NCBI GenBank assembly: GCA_017478725.1 | Contig: JAFVDD010000051.1 | Coordinates: 1-64,000, forward strand | Source of the DNA: Paludibacteraceae bacterium | Lineage (GTDB): Bacteria; Bacteroidota; Bacteroidia; Bacteroidales; Paludibacteraceae | Reading direction: 5' to 3' | DNA: 64,000 bases | Shown here: positions 48,964 through 57,562 of the stretch, piece by piece | How positions within the stretch are numbered: position 1 is the stretch's first letter | Layout: the number at the start of each line of letters is the position of its first letter | Made by a program: the position numbers and the translations under genes | Notes under the pieces: generated by a model | The model's database searches: none | Told to the model about the DNA's origin: nothing | Seen by the model: the letters and a program-made list of their open reading frames with translations, nothing else

Positions 48964-50141
48964 TGTCAACCATCCATTTTCATTTATCCGTTACCAAAAG
49001 TCTGTGTCTGGCAGTGGCGGCCATGTGCCTTACTGCCTGCTATCACCGCCCGGCAACTCCTCGCGGTTCGTTTGCCAAAGGAGCCGACGTGAGTTGGCTG
49101 AGCGAGATGGAGCACGACGGAGTGAAGTTTTATGAGCCGGGGCAGACCGGCGTCACGTCCGCTGACTCGCTGTCAGAGAGCGACTGTCTGGATATCATGC
49201 AGCGGCTGGGCATGAACGCTGTCCGGCTGCGCGTGTGGGTCAACCACTCCACCGGCTGGAGCAACAAAGCCGATGTCGTAGCCATGGCTACACGGGCTGC
49301 CCGACAGGGTCTGAGAGTGATGATTGATTTCCATTATTCGGATTTCTTTGCCGACCCCGCTCATCAGACCATCCCTGCCGCATGGCAGAACTACAGTTAT
49401 GACCAATTGTGCGAAGCCGTGCGCGAGCACACGCTCGATGTTCTCTATGCGCTCAAAGAGGCAGGAGTGAAACCCGAATGGGTACAGGTAGGCAACGAGA
49501 CCCCAAACGGCATGCTTTGGCCGGTAGGCAGGGTGACAGACCTGAGCACGCCGCGCGGTGTCTCCGAAGCACCGGTTGCGGATCATTGGGACGAATACGC
49601 AGGCCTTACCGCCACAGGCTACAAAGCTGTCAAAGAGGCTTTTCCAGACGCCATGGTGATTGTACACGTGGATAACGCATTCATGTACCGCGACTGGTTC
49701 TTCCGCGCAATGGAAGAGCACGGAGGACGCTATGACATGATAGGTCTCAGCCACTATCCCATGATGACCGAATGGTCGGGTATCCCGTGGCAGGAAGCCA
49801 ACCGGCGTGCCGAGGAGAATATACGTGCACTCATTGCCACCTTCCGCCGCCCTGTCATGATAGCCGAGATAGGAATGATCAACTGGGGAGAGGGTGAGCA
49901 ATACGACTCTGTAGCCGGCATGGCCGATATAGTCATGACCGATTTCCTCACACGCATATCGGATATCGACTCCTGCGCCGGTGTTTTCTATTGGGAACCG
50001 CAATGCTACGGAGGCTGGCGTCCGACGGAGTATATACCCTTAGGATGGGCGGGCTACGACATGGGGTCCTTCACGCCCGAAGGCTACCCCTCTCCGGCGC
50101 TACAGACATTGTTGGGATGGTCGCTACGCGACGTTAAATAG
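48963..50141 (+). CDS. GH53 arabinogalactan endo-beta-1,4-galactanase
   Basis: A 392-residue lipoprotein (CLTAC). It shows the GH53 barrel: FAKGADVSWLSEME, MNAVRLRVWVNH, GLRVMIDFHYSDFFADP, WVQVGNETPNGMLWP (acid/base Glu) and PVMIAEIGM (nucleophile Glu). GH53 enzymes cut beta-1,4-galactan side chains of pectin. It is not next to a SusCD pair here. The ATG overlaps the preceding stop by one base. Confidence 0.9.
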   Translation: MSTIHFHLSVTKSLCLAVAAMCLTACYHRPATPRGSFAKGADVSWLSEMEHDGVKFYEPGQTGVTSADSLSESDCLDIMQRLGMNAVRLRVWVNHSTGWSNKADVVAMATRAARQGLRVMIDFHYSDFFADPAHQTIPAAWQNYSYDQLCEAVREHTLDVLYALKEAGVKPEWVQVGNETPNGMLWPVGRVTDLSTPRGVSEAPVADHWDEYAGLTATGYKAVKEAFPDAMVIVHVDNAFMYRDWFFRAMEEHGGRYDMIGLSHYPMMTEWSGIPWQEANRRAEENIRALIATFRRPVMIAEIGMINWGEGEQYDSVAGMADIVMTDFLTRISDIDSCAGVFYWEPQCYGGWRPTEYIPLGWAGYDMGSFTPEGYPSPALQTLLGWSLRDVK

Positions 50142-50177
50142 TTAACCTGTTTGCTGCACTAACTATAAACAGTCACA

Positions 50178-51089
50178 ATGAATCCGTATATACAATCATT
50201 GCGTCCGCGGACGTTGCCGCTCTCTATGTCGGGAATCATTCTCGGCAGCGGTTTGGCTTTTACAGAATTACCCATTACGAATGATGATTCACACATTACA
50301 GTTGTGCAGTGGGTCATCTTCATCTTGGCTATACTGACTACACTCAGCCTGCAGATACTCAGTAATCTAAGCAACGAACTGGGTGATGCTCTCAAAGGAA
50401 CCGATGCCGACCAACAGGGCCGTGCAGCCTACGGATTGCAGAGCGGTGCAATCACACAACAGCAGATGAAGCGGATGATTGCGCTCTTTATAGGTCTGTC
50501 CGTACTCTTCGGCACAGCGTTAGTGTTCACTGCCTTCTGGTGCCAACCGTCAACTGGCGGTTATCAGCCATCAGCAGTCTACAATACGCTCGTTTTTCTC
50601 GGATTGGGTTTGCTGGCAATCATTGGCGCGATGACCTACACACTGGGCAAGCATAGTTACGGTTATATCGGTTTGGGCGATTTAGGGGTGTTCGTTTTCT
50701 TCGGTCTGCTGAGCACGCTCGGCGCCTATTACCTGCAGACCAAAGCATTGACCATGGAGGTTTGCCTGCTGGGCGCAGCTATCGGTTTTCCGTGCGTAGG
50801 AGTACTGAACCTGAATAATATCCGCGACATGGACAACGACCGTCTGCACGGCAAACGCACCTTTGCAAGCCTGCTGGGCAAAACAGGAGCCAAGATATAC
50901 CACTGCTGCCTGCTCGTCGCCTGTATAGCACTCTTCTGTGTCTTCCGGCATTGGTGGGTACTTGCAATCTCGCCCCTCTGGATATGGCATATATGGTATA
51001 TTTTCCGCCACGAAGGGCATGATCTTGACCTGCAGATGCCCGTCCTTATGTTCACCACAATTATTGTAGCTTGTCTGGGAATTTGGTAA
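50178..51089 (+). CDS. menA: MenA, 1,4-dihydroxy-2-naphthoate prenyltransferase
   Basis: A 303-residue UbiA-superfamily membrane protein with eight to nine helices. The first Asp-rich motif is LSNELGDALKGTDADQQGR; the second is NNIRDMDNDRLHGKRT. SLRPRTLPLSMSGIILG at the N-terminus is typical of MenA. It attaches the prenyl tail in menaquinone synthesis. An in-frame 7-bp repeat (50561-50574) codes for YQPSA in the loop after the third helix. A strong terminator follows. Confidence 0.9.
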   Translation: MNPYIQSLRPRTLPLSMSGIILGSGLAFTELPITNDDSHITVVQWVIFILAILTTLSLQILSNLSNELGDALKGTDADQQGRAAYGLQSGAITQQQMKRMIALFIGLSVLFGTALVFTAFWCQPSTGGYQPSAVYNTLVFLGLGLLAIIGAMTYTLGKHSYGYIGLGDLGVFVFFGLLSTLGAYYLQTKALTMEVCLLGAAIGFPCVGVLNLNNIRDMDNDRLHGKRTFASLLGKTGAKIYHCCLLVACIALFCVFRHWWVLAISPLWIWHIWYIFRHEGHDLDLQMPVLMFTTIIVACLGIW

Positions 51090-51090
51090 A

Positions 51091-51117
51091 AAAACGTCCT
51101 TCGGGACGATTTTTTTT
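51091..51117 (+). terminator. Intrinsic terminator of menA
   Basis: CGTCC-TTCG-GGACG (51095-51108) with a preceding A-run and a following T-run. The T-run becomes the -33 box of porQ. Confidence 0.9.
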
Positions 51118-51146
51118 GCATATATGCGAAAAAAGTTGTATCTTTG
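51116..51146 (+). promoter_or_regulatory. Promoter of porQ
   Basis: TTG at 51116-51118 (in TTGCATATATGCGAA), 20 bp, TATCTTTG at 51139-51146. Confidence 0.85.
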
Positions 51147-51170
51147 CACCCGAAATTAATATGCGGTATT

Positions 51171-52271
51171 GTGGCTTTACGCAGATACATAGTAATCCTG
51201 TTGCTGGGCACGTGGTGGCTTGGTAGTTTACAGGCTCAGGTATCCAACGCCGGACGTTCGGTTTTCTCGTTCATGAGTCTGCCTACTTCTTCGCGCATCA
51301 ACGCGCTGGGCGGATCTAATGTCAGCCTCAGCGACGGCGATGTGTCGATGGGAATGTGCAACCCTGCCCTGCTCCACAACGAGACACATATGGTGCTCCA
51401 GCTCAACTATTCCTACTACCTGCCTGGAACCATGTTCGGTTCGGCACTCTACGGGCATAATTTCGGACGGTCGAAAATAGAAAAGCCGGCAGAGGGAGAA
51501 CCCGACCGACCCAACTATTTCGCAGTGGGAGTCCACTATCTGGACTACGGCAATATGAAATATGCAGACGAGAACGGCAACATCACCGGCGGCACATTCG
51601 GCGCGCGGGATATCCTCATCGACGTCATGTATGCCCGTCAGTTGCACCCCTGCTGGAAAGTTGGTGTGACGCTGAAGCCCGTCTATTCCATCTACGCGAG
51701 TTATTCCTCGTTCGCCATCGGCGCTGATGTAGGAGCGCATTTCCAGACTCCCGACTCGGCATTTCAGATGGGTCTGGTGTTGCAGAATATAGGCTGGCAG
51801 CTGAAAGGTTTCTACTCACAGGAAGGAGGCCGCAACCATGAGATGCTTCCGCTCAACCTGCAACTGGGTCTCACCTATCGCGTCAGGCATGCCCCGCTGC
51901 GGTTTCATGTACAACTGCATAACCTGCAAACCTGGTATCTCAGCTACGAATGGACCAGCAACGACAAAAGCCCCACTACGGGCGATGTACTGCCACACGA
52001 TGTGAAATGGTATGATATGCTGTTCCGTCACACAATCTTCAGTTTGGAGATTGTGCCTAAAAGCGAGCGGTTCTATATCGCCCTCAGTTACAACCATCGC
52101 CGCCGTGCAGAGCTGAACCTGATTGACCAGCGATCGCTGGCGGGATTCTCGCTCGGCGCAGGTGTCCGCATCAAACAGGCACGCATCGGATTTGCCATGA
52201 GCCAGCTGACCAAATCCAACTTCTCCTATCAGGTGGGCCTGACACTGGATATTAATTCATTGATGCACTAA
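51171..52271 (+). CDS. porQ: PorQ-like type IX secretion system protein
   Basis: A 366-residue beta-barrel-type outer-membrane protein. The start is set at GTG 51171 (MALRRYIVILLLGTWWLGSLQAQ), because the longer frame begins inside the promoter. It has the PorQ/PorV pattern SVFSFMSLPTSSRINALGGSNVSLSDGDVSMGMCNPALL and alternating strands to the end. Its position directly before cmk and ispH is the arrangement I recall for porQ in Porphyromonas. PorQ links the type IX attachment complex to the membrane. Other Por genes are not in the window. Confidence 0.8.
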   Translation: MALRRYIVILLLGTWWLGSLQAQVSNAGRSVFSFMSLPTSSRINALGGSNVSLSDGDVSMGMCNPALLHNETHMVLQLNYSYYLPGTMFGSALYGHNFGRSKIEKPAEGEPDRPNYFAVGVHYLDYGNMKYADENGNITGGTFGARDILIDVMYARQLHPCWKVGVTLKPVYSIYASYSSFAIGADVGAHFQTPDSAFQMGLVLQNIGWQLKGFYSQEGGRNHEMLPLNLQLGLTYRVRHAPLRFHVQLHNLQTWYLSYEWTSNDKSPTTGDVLPHDVKWYDMLFRHTIFSLEIVPKSERFYIALSYNHRRRAELNLIDQRSLAGFSLGAGVRIKQARIGFAMSQLTKSNFSYQVGLTLDINSLMH

Positions 52272-52349
52272 TCGTGCCCATTAGGGTTAAGAAAAAATCG
52301 TGCCCTTTAGGGTTAAGAAAAAATCGTACCCTTTAGGGTTAAGAAGTCA
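52272..52349. repeat. 26-bp tandem repeat, three copies
   Basis: Units at 52272, 52298 and 52324, each TCGTRCCCTTTAGGGTTAAG with an A-run. The first starts right after the porQ stop and the last ends 17 bases before the cmk ATG. A related single copy is at 21550-21570. Confidence 0.85.
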
Positions 52350-52365
52350 ATTAGAAAGTAAAATT

Positions 52366-53088
52366 ATGATGCAGAATCTTGTCATAGCCATTGACGGTTA
52401 CTCTTCCTGCGGCAAATCTACGCTCGCGAAAGCTCTCGCAAAGAAAGCGCATTGTACGTATGTGGACACGGGCGCCATGTACCGTGCCATAGCACTCTTC
52501 ATGATTCGTCAGAATGTAACACGCAAGGAAAGTATTATCAAGGAACTCGCGCAGATACATATTGATTTTATTCCGACCGAAGAGGGGCAACATGTTACGC
52601 TTAACGGCAAGGATGTTGAAAAAGAGATTCGCACCCTGGAAGTAGGCAATCGCGCCAGTGAGATCTCTACGATTAAAGAGGTGCGTGAATTTCTGGTGGC
52701 GCAGCAACGCAAAATGGCAGACTACGGAGGTGTGGTAATGGACGGACGGGATATAGGTACTGTGGTACTGCCTGATGCCGATCTCAAACTCTTCATGACC
52801 GCCAGGCCGGAGGTGCGGGCACAACGGAGGTATGACGAACTGGTTGCCAAGGGAGAGAAACCTGTATTTGAGGAGGTGCTCAAAGATATCAACGAGCGCG
52901 ATTACAGGGACACCCACCGTGCTGAATCTCCGCTCCGCAAAGCCGACAACGCTATTGAGATTGATAACAGCGATATGACGCCCGAGGAGCAACTCAAGAA
53001 AGCTTGTCAACTATATGATGAGACATTCAAAAAGCTGTACAAAAGCATCTTCGGGCGAGACGCAGACAGCAATGTCTATTACGATTGA
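52366..53088 (+). CDS. cmk: Cytidylate kinase
   Basis: A 240-residue kinase that makes CDP from CMP. Walker A is IDGYSSCGKSTLAK; then YVDTGAMYRAIAL, VVMDGRDIGTVVLPDADLKLFMTA and the lid RRYDELVAKG. ATG 52366 (MMQNLVIAIDG) is chosen; the upstream open frame consists of the 26-bp repeats. The 3' end overlaps ispH by 17 bases. Confidence 0.95.
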   Translation: MMQNLVIAIDGYSSCGKSTLAKALAKKAHCTYVDTGAMYRAIALFMIRQNVTRKESIIKELAQIHIDFIPTEEGQHVTLNGKDVEKEIRTLEVGNRASEISTIKEVREFLVAQQRKMADYGGVVMDGRDIGTVVLPDADLKLFMTARPEVRAQRRYDELVAKGEKPVFEEVLKDINERDYRDTHRAESPLRKADNAIEIDNSDMTPEEQLKKACQLYDETFKKLYKSIFGRDADSNVYYD

Positions 53089-53980
53089 TGAACATAGTGG
53101 TTTCTGCTTTGGTGTGACACGCGCCATCAACGCAGCCGAACAGGAGCTCCGCCAAGGAGCTCTTTGCTGCCTGGGAGATATCGTGCATAACGGTCAGGAG
53201 GTAGCCCGGCTGGAGCAGATGGGTTTGCAAACCATTGACAACGACGATCTGCGTTCACTGCCTCCCCACTCGCGCGTACTGCTCCGCGCGCACGGCGAAC
53301 CTCCTGCCACCTACTGGATCGCCCGGCAGCGCGGCATAGAGATTATCGATGCCACTTGTCCCGTAGTGAAGAAGTTGCAAGACCGCATACGGGCTTGCTA
53401 TGAACAGCATAAAAATGACGAAGCCGGACCCCCTCAGATAGTTATTTACGGCAAACCCGGTCACGCTGAGGTCATTGGTTTGCAGGGGCAGACCAATGAC
53501 ACCGCTATTGTCATTGAATCTGCGGAGCAGTGCGACCGTCTGGATTTCCGGCGTCCCATATACCTGTTCTCGCAAACCACAAAAAGCGTGGAGGGATTTC
53601 AGGCATTGGTAGAGGCAATCCGAACCCGTAATCAGGAGGCTTCTATATCATACGGCCGCGACATCCCGTTCGAATACCACGACACTATCTGCCGCAACGT
53701 AGCTAACCGCGTAGCAAAGATTCAGGAGTTTGCCCGAGCACATGATATAGTGATTTTTGTAGGCGGCAGCAAATCATCCAACGCCAAGGTATTATACAAC
53801 CACTGTCTGCACGCCAACCCCAACAGCATCTTTATCTCCTCTCCGGACGAGCTGACAAACGAACTACTCGCCCGCTGCCACGCAGTCGGACGAGTAGGCA
53901 TATGCGGTGCAACGAGTACTCCGCAGTGGCTCATGGAGCAGATCAGCGCACGCTTATCAGCTTGCGCACCTTCGCATTAA
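53072..53980 (+). CDS. ispH: IspH, 4-hydroxy-3-methylbut-2-enyl diphosphate reductase
   Basis: A 302-residue FeS enzyme of the MEP isoprenoid pathway. Cluster Cys ligands lie in GFCFGVTRA, DATCPVVKK and HDTICRNVANR. GGSKSSNAKVLY and GICGATSTPQWLMEQI complete the family pattern. The start at 53072 lies within cmk, 17 bases before its stop. The 3' end overlaps the convergent malQ end by 38 bp. Confidence 0.95.
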   Translation: MSITIDEHSGFCFGVTRAINAAEQELRQGALCCLGDIVHNGQEVARLEQMGLQTIDNDDLRSLPPHSRVLLRAHGEPPATYWIARQRGIEIIDATCPVVKKLQDRIRACYEQHKNDEAGPPQIVIYGKPGHAEVIGLQGQTNDTAIVIESAEQCDRLDFRRPIYLFSQTTKSVEGFQALVEAIRTRNQEASISYGRDIPFEYHDTICRNVANRVAKIQEFARAHDIVIFVGGSKSSNAKVLYNHCLHANPNSIFISSPDELTNELLARCHAVGRVGICGATSTPQWLMEQISARLSACAPSH

Positions 53981-56555
53981 ACGCATCTTTCTTAAGCAGC
54001 TCCTCTACAGTGAGGTGCATACGCCAGTTCCATATCTGGCGGGGATTGGACGGCACGTTGATACGGTCGGAGAACTGGTCTTTGACACGTACGTCGCCGT
54101 CAATTGCCATCCAGTCTTGTAGCGGCAGAATTGTCCACATAGCCGGACTATACATGTGCTGGTTGATGATAAACTCAGCTATCTCAGGTGTCATCTCTTT
54201 AGGTGCGTCCCCCCACCAGCCCATCTGCTCGTTATAGAACTGCTGCGTCACGTTTCTGTCTTCTTCCCACCAAGCGCGTAACGGATTCATGTCATGCGTT
54301 CCGGTCGTGCAGACACTCTGATAAGGAGCATCGGCTGGATGAGCAAACTTGACCGTCGGATCCTTAGGCATACGTTGTATCTCCAAGCTTAGAATCTGCA
54401 ACTCGTGCATCACATCCGGCACACAAGCAGGTACCATGCCCAAGTCCTCGCCACAGCAAAGCATATGTGTAGCACCAAGCAGTGTAGGTAATTTACTCAT
54501 AGCCGATTCACGCCAGAAGTGCGTATGGCGACGGTAGAAATAGTCGTTGTAGATACGCATGAGAATCTCTTTCTGGTCCGAATAGAGTTCGTTGAACGAG
54601 TGGCTCTGATAGATGGAGATACGCGGATGGAGCATACCCGGACGGCGTTGATCCTCCACCATCAATACCTCGCAATGCAGGTAAATCAGCCCGTTCAGGA
54701 GATTCTTGGCCGCTTCTTTGGACAATCCGCTGGCTTTCAACTGTTTGGGATCATCCATCAGCCGATCGTACCACTCCTGCACCTTAACCTGAGTATCAAA
54801 CTCAGGACGGAACCAATAGACATAGTTATCACGGGTCTGAAGAGCGTTTTTCTTCGCCCATTCGACATCGTACCCCAGTACCTCACCAAGGAAATTGGAG
54901 CGGATATAGGGTTTGGTGAGACGATCCCAATCAAGACAGACGCCCTGAGCACACAAATCATCGTAACTGTACGGCAGCGCCGGCACGAAATGACCGCAGA
55001 GCCCCCACACATCGGTCTTGCGCATCTGCCAGATACGGAAGAAACCTAAGATATGATCCACACGGTAGGCATCGAAATAGTCCTGCATCTTGCTGAACCG
55101 TTTCCGCCACCATGCGTAGTTGTCCTCTGACATCTTGTCCCAATTATAGGTCGGGAAGCCCCAGTTCTGACCGCTGATAGAGAAATCGTCGGGCGGCGCA
55201 CCGGCAGAGGCATCCAGATTAAAGAGTTCCGGATACACAGCAGCGTCCACGCTGTCCGGACTGATACCGATAGGTATATCGCCCTTCATCGCCACCCCTA
55301 TGCTATGAGCATATGCTACTGCATCGGAGAGTTGCTTGTCAGCATGGAACTGGAGGAAATAGTAATACTCCTTGGGTTGCTTGTCGCGCTTGGACAGGAA
55401 CGCCGCATAAGGCTCCAGCCATTCACGGTTCTTCGCAAAGAAAAGCTTGTATTCCTCGCTGCCGAAAAGGGAATCCTTGTCTTGCTTGAAGAGCAGTTTG
55501 AAGAACACGGTCTTGGCATCATACACACGCTGATAATCCGCAATAGTGAGGGCGTTCAGTTCCGCTTTTTGCAAATCATATTTCTTCTTCTGCTGAGGCG
55601 TGAGACGACCCATTTTCTCTATATTGATATAGATCGGATGCAACGCGAAGACCGAAACGGCATTATAGGGATAACTGTCCAGATCGTTGTGGCGCAACGT
55701 AGTATCATTGATAGGAAGTGTCTGGATCATCTTCTGACACGTAGCTGCAGCCCATTCGGCCATTTTTTTGAGGTCTTGGAATTCACCGATACCAAAATCA
55801 TCTTCCGTACGGAGTGAGAAAACAGGTACCGCCACTCCGGCACCCTTCCATCTCGGCTGCGTACGGCGGAAACCGCGGTCATTCTGCTCAATGACAATAT
55901 CCTTATCTACGCCCCATATCTGACGGTTTTCTCCCCACTCGATATCAACCTGGGCACCTGTCTTGAGGTCATAGACGATGTATTTGTATTCAATGATCTG
56001 CGCACTGCTCACCTTGATGTCAGCTTTCCAAACCGGGAACTCAGCATCACTCATGATAAGCTTGTTGTCTGCTTTCCAGTCACCCAACTCGGGGCAGTTA
56101 CCTATGATAGCAACGCCCTGGGTAGGAAGAATCTGCGGCAGATCGATGGAGAAACGGATGTTACCCTGCCGCTTTGAGCGAAGCGGCCTGTCTGACTTTG
56201 TTTTTCTGCTAAACAGCGCTTTCAGAAACGCTGTAGTATAGAAGCTATCCTCATACGTGCTGGCCTGCCATGCATCGCGGACTACTATGCATTTGTCGCT
56301 TGATTTGAGTGTCAGAGAACGCGGGTTCCCTGCCTCATAGATATACCGTCCGTCCTGCAGACGTAGCGCATATTTATACTGCACACTGCCGGCAAAATCA
56401 CTCACGGGCACGTTGACTGTCCAGAAATCCGTCCCCTGACAATTCAATGTCAGAGGTTCTTTTTCGGTCCATCCCAAAATTGACTCTTTGGTCTCAATCA
56501 CACAAAGCGTCTGGCCGAACTCGGCACGATAATGAATTTGAAAATTGATGTTCAT
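53943..56555 (-). CDS. malQ: MalQ, 4-alpha-glucanotransferase with two CBM20-type domains
   Basis: An 870-residue GH77 enzyme. ATG 56555 (MNINFQIHYRAEFGQTL) is chosen on the promoter position. Two starch-binding modules (about 1-105 and 130-235; ELGDWKADNKLIMSD is typical) precede the GH77 barrel: PVFSLRTEDDFGIGEF, GVAMKGDIPIGISPDSVD, YFDAYRVDHILGFFRIW, MLCCGEDLGMVPACV. It rearranges maltodextrins in glycogen/starch metabolism. The size matches the Bacteroidota and plant DPE2 type. The C-terminus overlaps ispH antisense. Confidence 0.95.
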   Translation of the reverse strand: MNINFQIHYRAEFGQTLCVIETKESILGWTEKEPLTLNCQGTDFWTVNVPVSDFAGSVQYKYALRLQDGRYIYEAGNPRSLTLKSSDKCIVVRDAWQASTYEDSFYTTAFLKALFSRKTKSDRPLRSKRQGNIRFSIDLPQILPTQGVAIIGNCPELGDWKADNKLIMSDAEFPVWKADIKVSSAQIIEYKYIVYDLKTGAQVDIEWGENRQIWGVDKDIVIEQNDRGFRRTQPRWKGAGVAVPVFSLRTEDDFGIGEFQDLKKMAEWAAATCQKMIQTLPINDTTLRHNDLDSYPYNAVSVFALHPIYINIEKMGRLTPQQKKKYDLQKAELNALTIADYQRVYDAKTVFFKLLFKQDKDSLFGSEEYKLFFAKNREWLEPYAAFLSKRDKQPKEYYYFLQFHADKQLSDAVAYAHSIGVAMKGDIPIGISPDSVDAAVYPELFNLDASAGAPPDDFSISGQNWGFPTYNWDKMSEDNYAWWRKRFSKMQDYFDAYRVDHILGFFRIWQMRKTDVWGLCGHFVPALPYSYDDLCAQGVCLDWDRLTKPYIRSNFLGEVLGYDVEWAKKNALQTRDNYVYWFRPEFDTQVKVQEWYDRLMDDPKQLKASGLSKEAAKNLLNGLIYLHCEVLMVEDQRRPGMLHPRISIYQSHSFNELYSDQKEILMRIYNDYFYRRHTHFWRESAMSKLPTLLGATHMLCCGEDLGMVPACVPDVMHELQILSLEIQRMPKDPTVKFAHPADAPYQSVCTTGTHDMNPLRAWWEEDRNVTQQFYNEQMGWWGDAPKEMTPEIAEFIINQHMYSPAMWTILPLQDWMAIDGDVRVKDQFSDRINVPSNPRQIWNWRMHLTVEELLKKDAFNAKVRKLISVR

Positions 56556-56581
56556 GGTATAGATATTTACATTTTCGACTA

Positions 56582-56612
56582 CAAATATACACTTTTTTTT
56601 GCATTCCTGCAA
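56582..56612 (-). promoter_or_regulatory. Promoter of malQ
   Basis: Minus strand: TTG (complement of 56610-56612, in TTGCAGGAATGCAA), 20 bp, TATATTTG (complement of 56582-56589). It overlaps the 3' end of the neighbouring membrane-protein gene start side. Confidence 0.75.
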
Positions 56613-56613
56613 A

Positions 56614-57495
56614 TTATTCTGCTTTTTTTCTCAAAAAAACAAATGTCAGGCAAGGTAGCAGTGTGTTTATCACCCATAGCAGTACACCTGCAAGGGCTGC
56701 ATTCGGCGATCCGAACAGGCATATAGCCCATGCTCCGCGCACTCCGGCTTCCACTATGGGTATATTCGGAGTTACAGTAACAAGCAGATAATACACAGGC
56801 AGCAACTGGAAATACGGCAACGCGAACTGAAAGTCCGCTCCCAATGCAAAGAGAACCAATGCCAGTTGAATGCACCAGCAAGCCAAACGCACCAGACTCT
56901 GAGCGACAGATTTCCAAAGCAAAGCGCCATTAACCTCCGCCCACCGTCTCAGAGCCTTTGGCGCCAAAGCCAGCAGAACAGCCAACACCAGACTAACGGC
57001 TATAAGCGCGTTGAGATAACTCTCGCCCAGCAATGCCAACAGTTTCGGACTAAACGCCAGAGCAGTCACTCCGGCCAGAATGATGGCTATAGTCATAGTA
57101 GCACTGCCTACAGCCCCCATCGAAAGCACTTTGGCAGCCACTTCTTTAGAGGGATGCAGATTGTCCCGTTGCACTTCCATCACACCGCGAGCCGGGTATT
57201 CGCCAAGCCGCCAAGGTGTGACCACACCCGCCAACTTGCTGTAATACACTTGCCGCTGCGCTTCGCCGAACGGCATAGGTATCAATGTTTTCCACCGCCA
57301 TGCTTCGAGTGCCATATTGACAGGCATCAAGCATACGCAAAGTGTCAATGCCGTCCAATGACGCCAGGTAATCGCCCCGAGACTATGCGCCACAACGTCA
57401 TAATGCTCATAGGTCGCCAGCGTATAGAACAAATAGACATAGGCAGCTATTGCTACCGCCCATTCAAGCATATGTAACAGCCGTCTGCGATTCAT
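56614..57495 (-). CDS. YbhN/AglD-like flippase-type membrane protein
   Basis: A 293-residue protein with eight or more membrane helices. ATG 57495 (MNRRRLLHMLEWAVAIA) is chosen; the upstream frame runs across the promoter. The pattern of the lysylphosphatidylglycerol synthase TM/UPF0104 family is visible: ALEAWRWKTLI, YYSKLAGVVTPWRLGEYPARG, VVTPNIPIVEAGVRGAW. No synthetase domain is attached, so transport of a lipid-linked substrate is more likely than aminoacylation. It is divergent from the HhH/barrel gene through a shared promoter. Confidence 0.75.
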   Translation of the reverse strand: MNRRRLLHMLEWAVAIAAYVYLFYTLATYEHYDVVAHSLGAITWRHWTALTLCVCLMPVNMALEAWRWKTLIPMPFGEAQRQVYYSKLAGVVTPWRLGEYPARGVMEVQRDNLHPSKEVAAKVLSMGAVGSATMTIAIILAGVTALAFSPKLLALLGESYLNALIAVSLVLAVLLALAPKALRRWAEVNGALLWKSVAQSLVRLACWCIQLALVLFALGADFQFALPYFQLLPVYYLLVTVTPNIPIVEAGVRGAWAICLFGSPNAALAGVLLWVINTLLPCLTFVFLRKKAE

Positions 57496-57504
57496 AATCC
57501 GGTA

Positions 57505-57535
57505 CAAAATTACAAAAAATATTGCATATGTGCAA
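57505..57535 (-). promoter_or_regulatory. Promoter of the flippase-type gene (shared dyad)
   Basis: Minus strand: TTG (complement of 57533-57535), 20 bp, TAATTTTG (complement of 57505-57512). The -33 box is the right half of the dyad TTGCATATGTGCAA (57522-57535). Confidence 0.8.
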
Positions 57536-57552
57536 TTTTTTCTATATCTTTG
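57522..57552 (+). promoter_or_regulatory. Promoter of the HhH/barrel gene (shared dyad), near-leaderless
   Basis: TTG at 57522-57524, 20 bp, TATCTTTG at 57545-57552. The -33 box is the left half of the same dyad as the minus-strand promoter. Only 10 bases separate the box from the ATG at 57563. Confidence 0.85.
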
Positions 57553-57562
57553 TGCGATTTTT

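Noticed and set aside
52272..52349. Telomere-like TTTAGGG repeat
   Set aside because: The string is part of a 26-bp bacterial repeat next to cmk; the match to telomere repeats is a coincidence.
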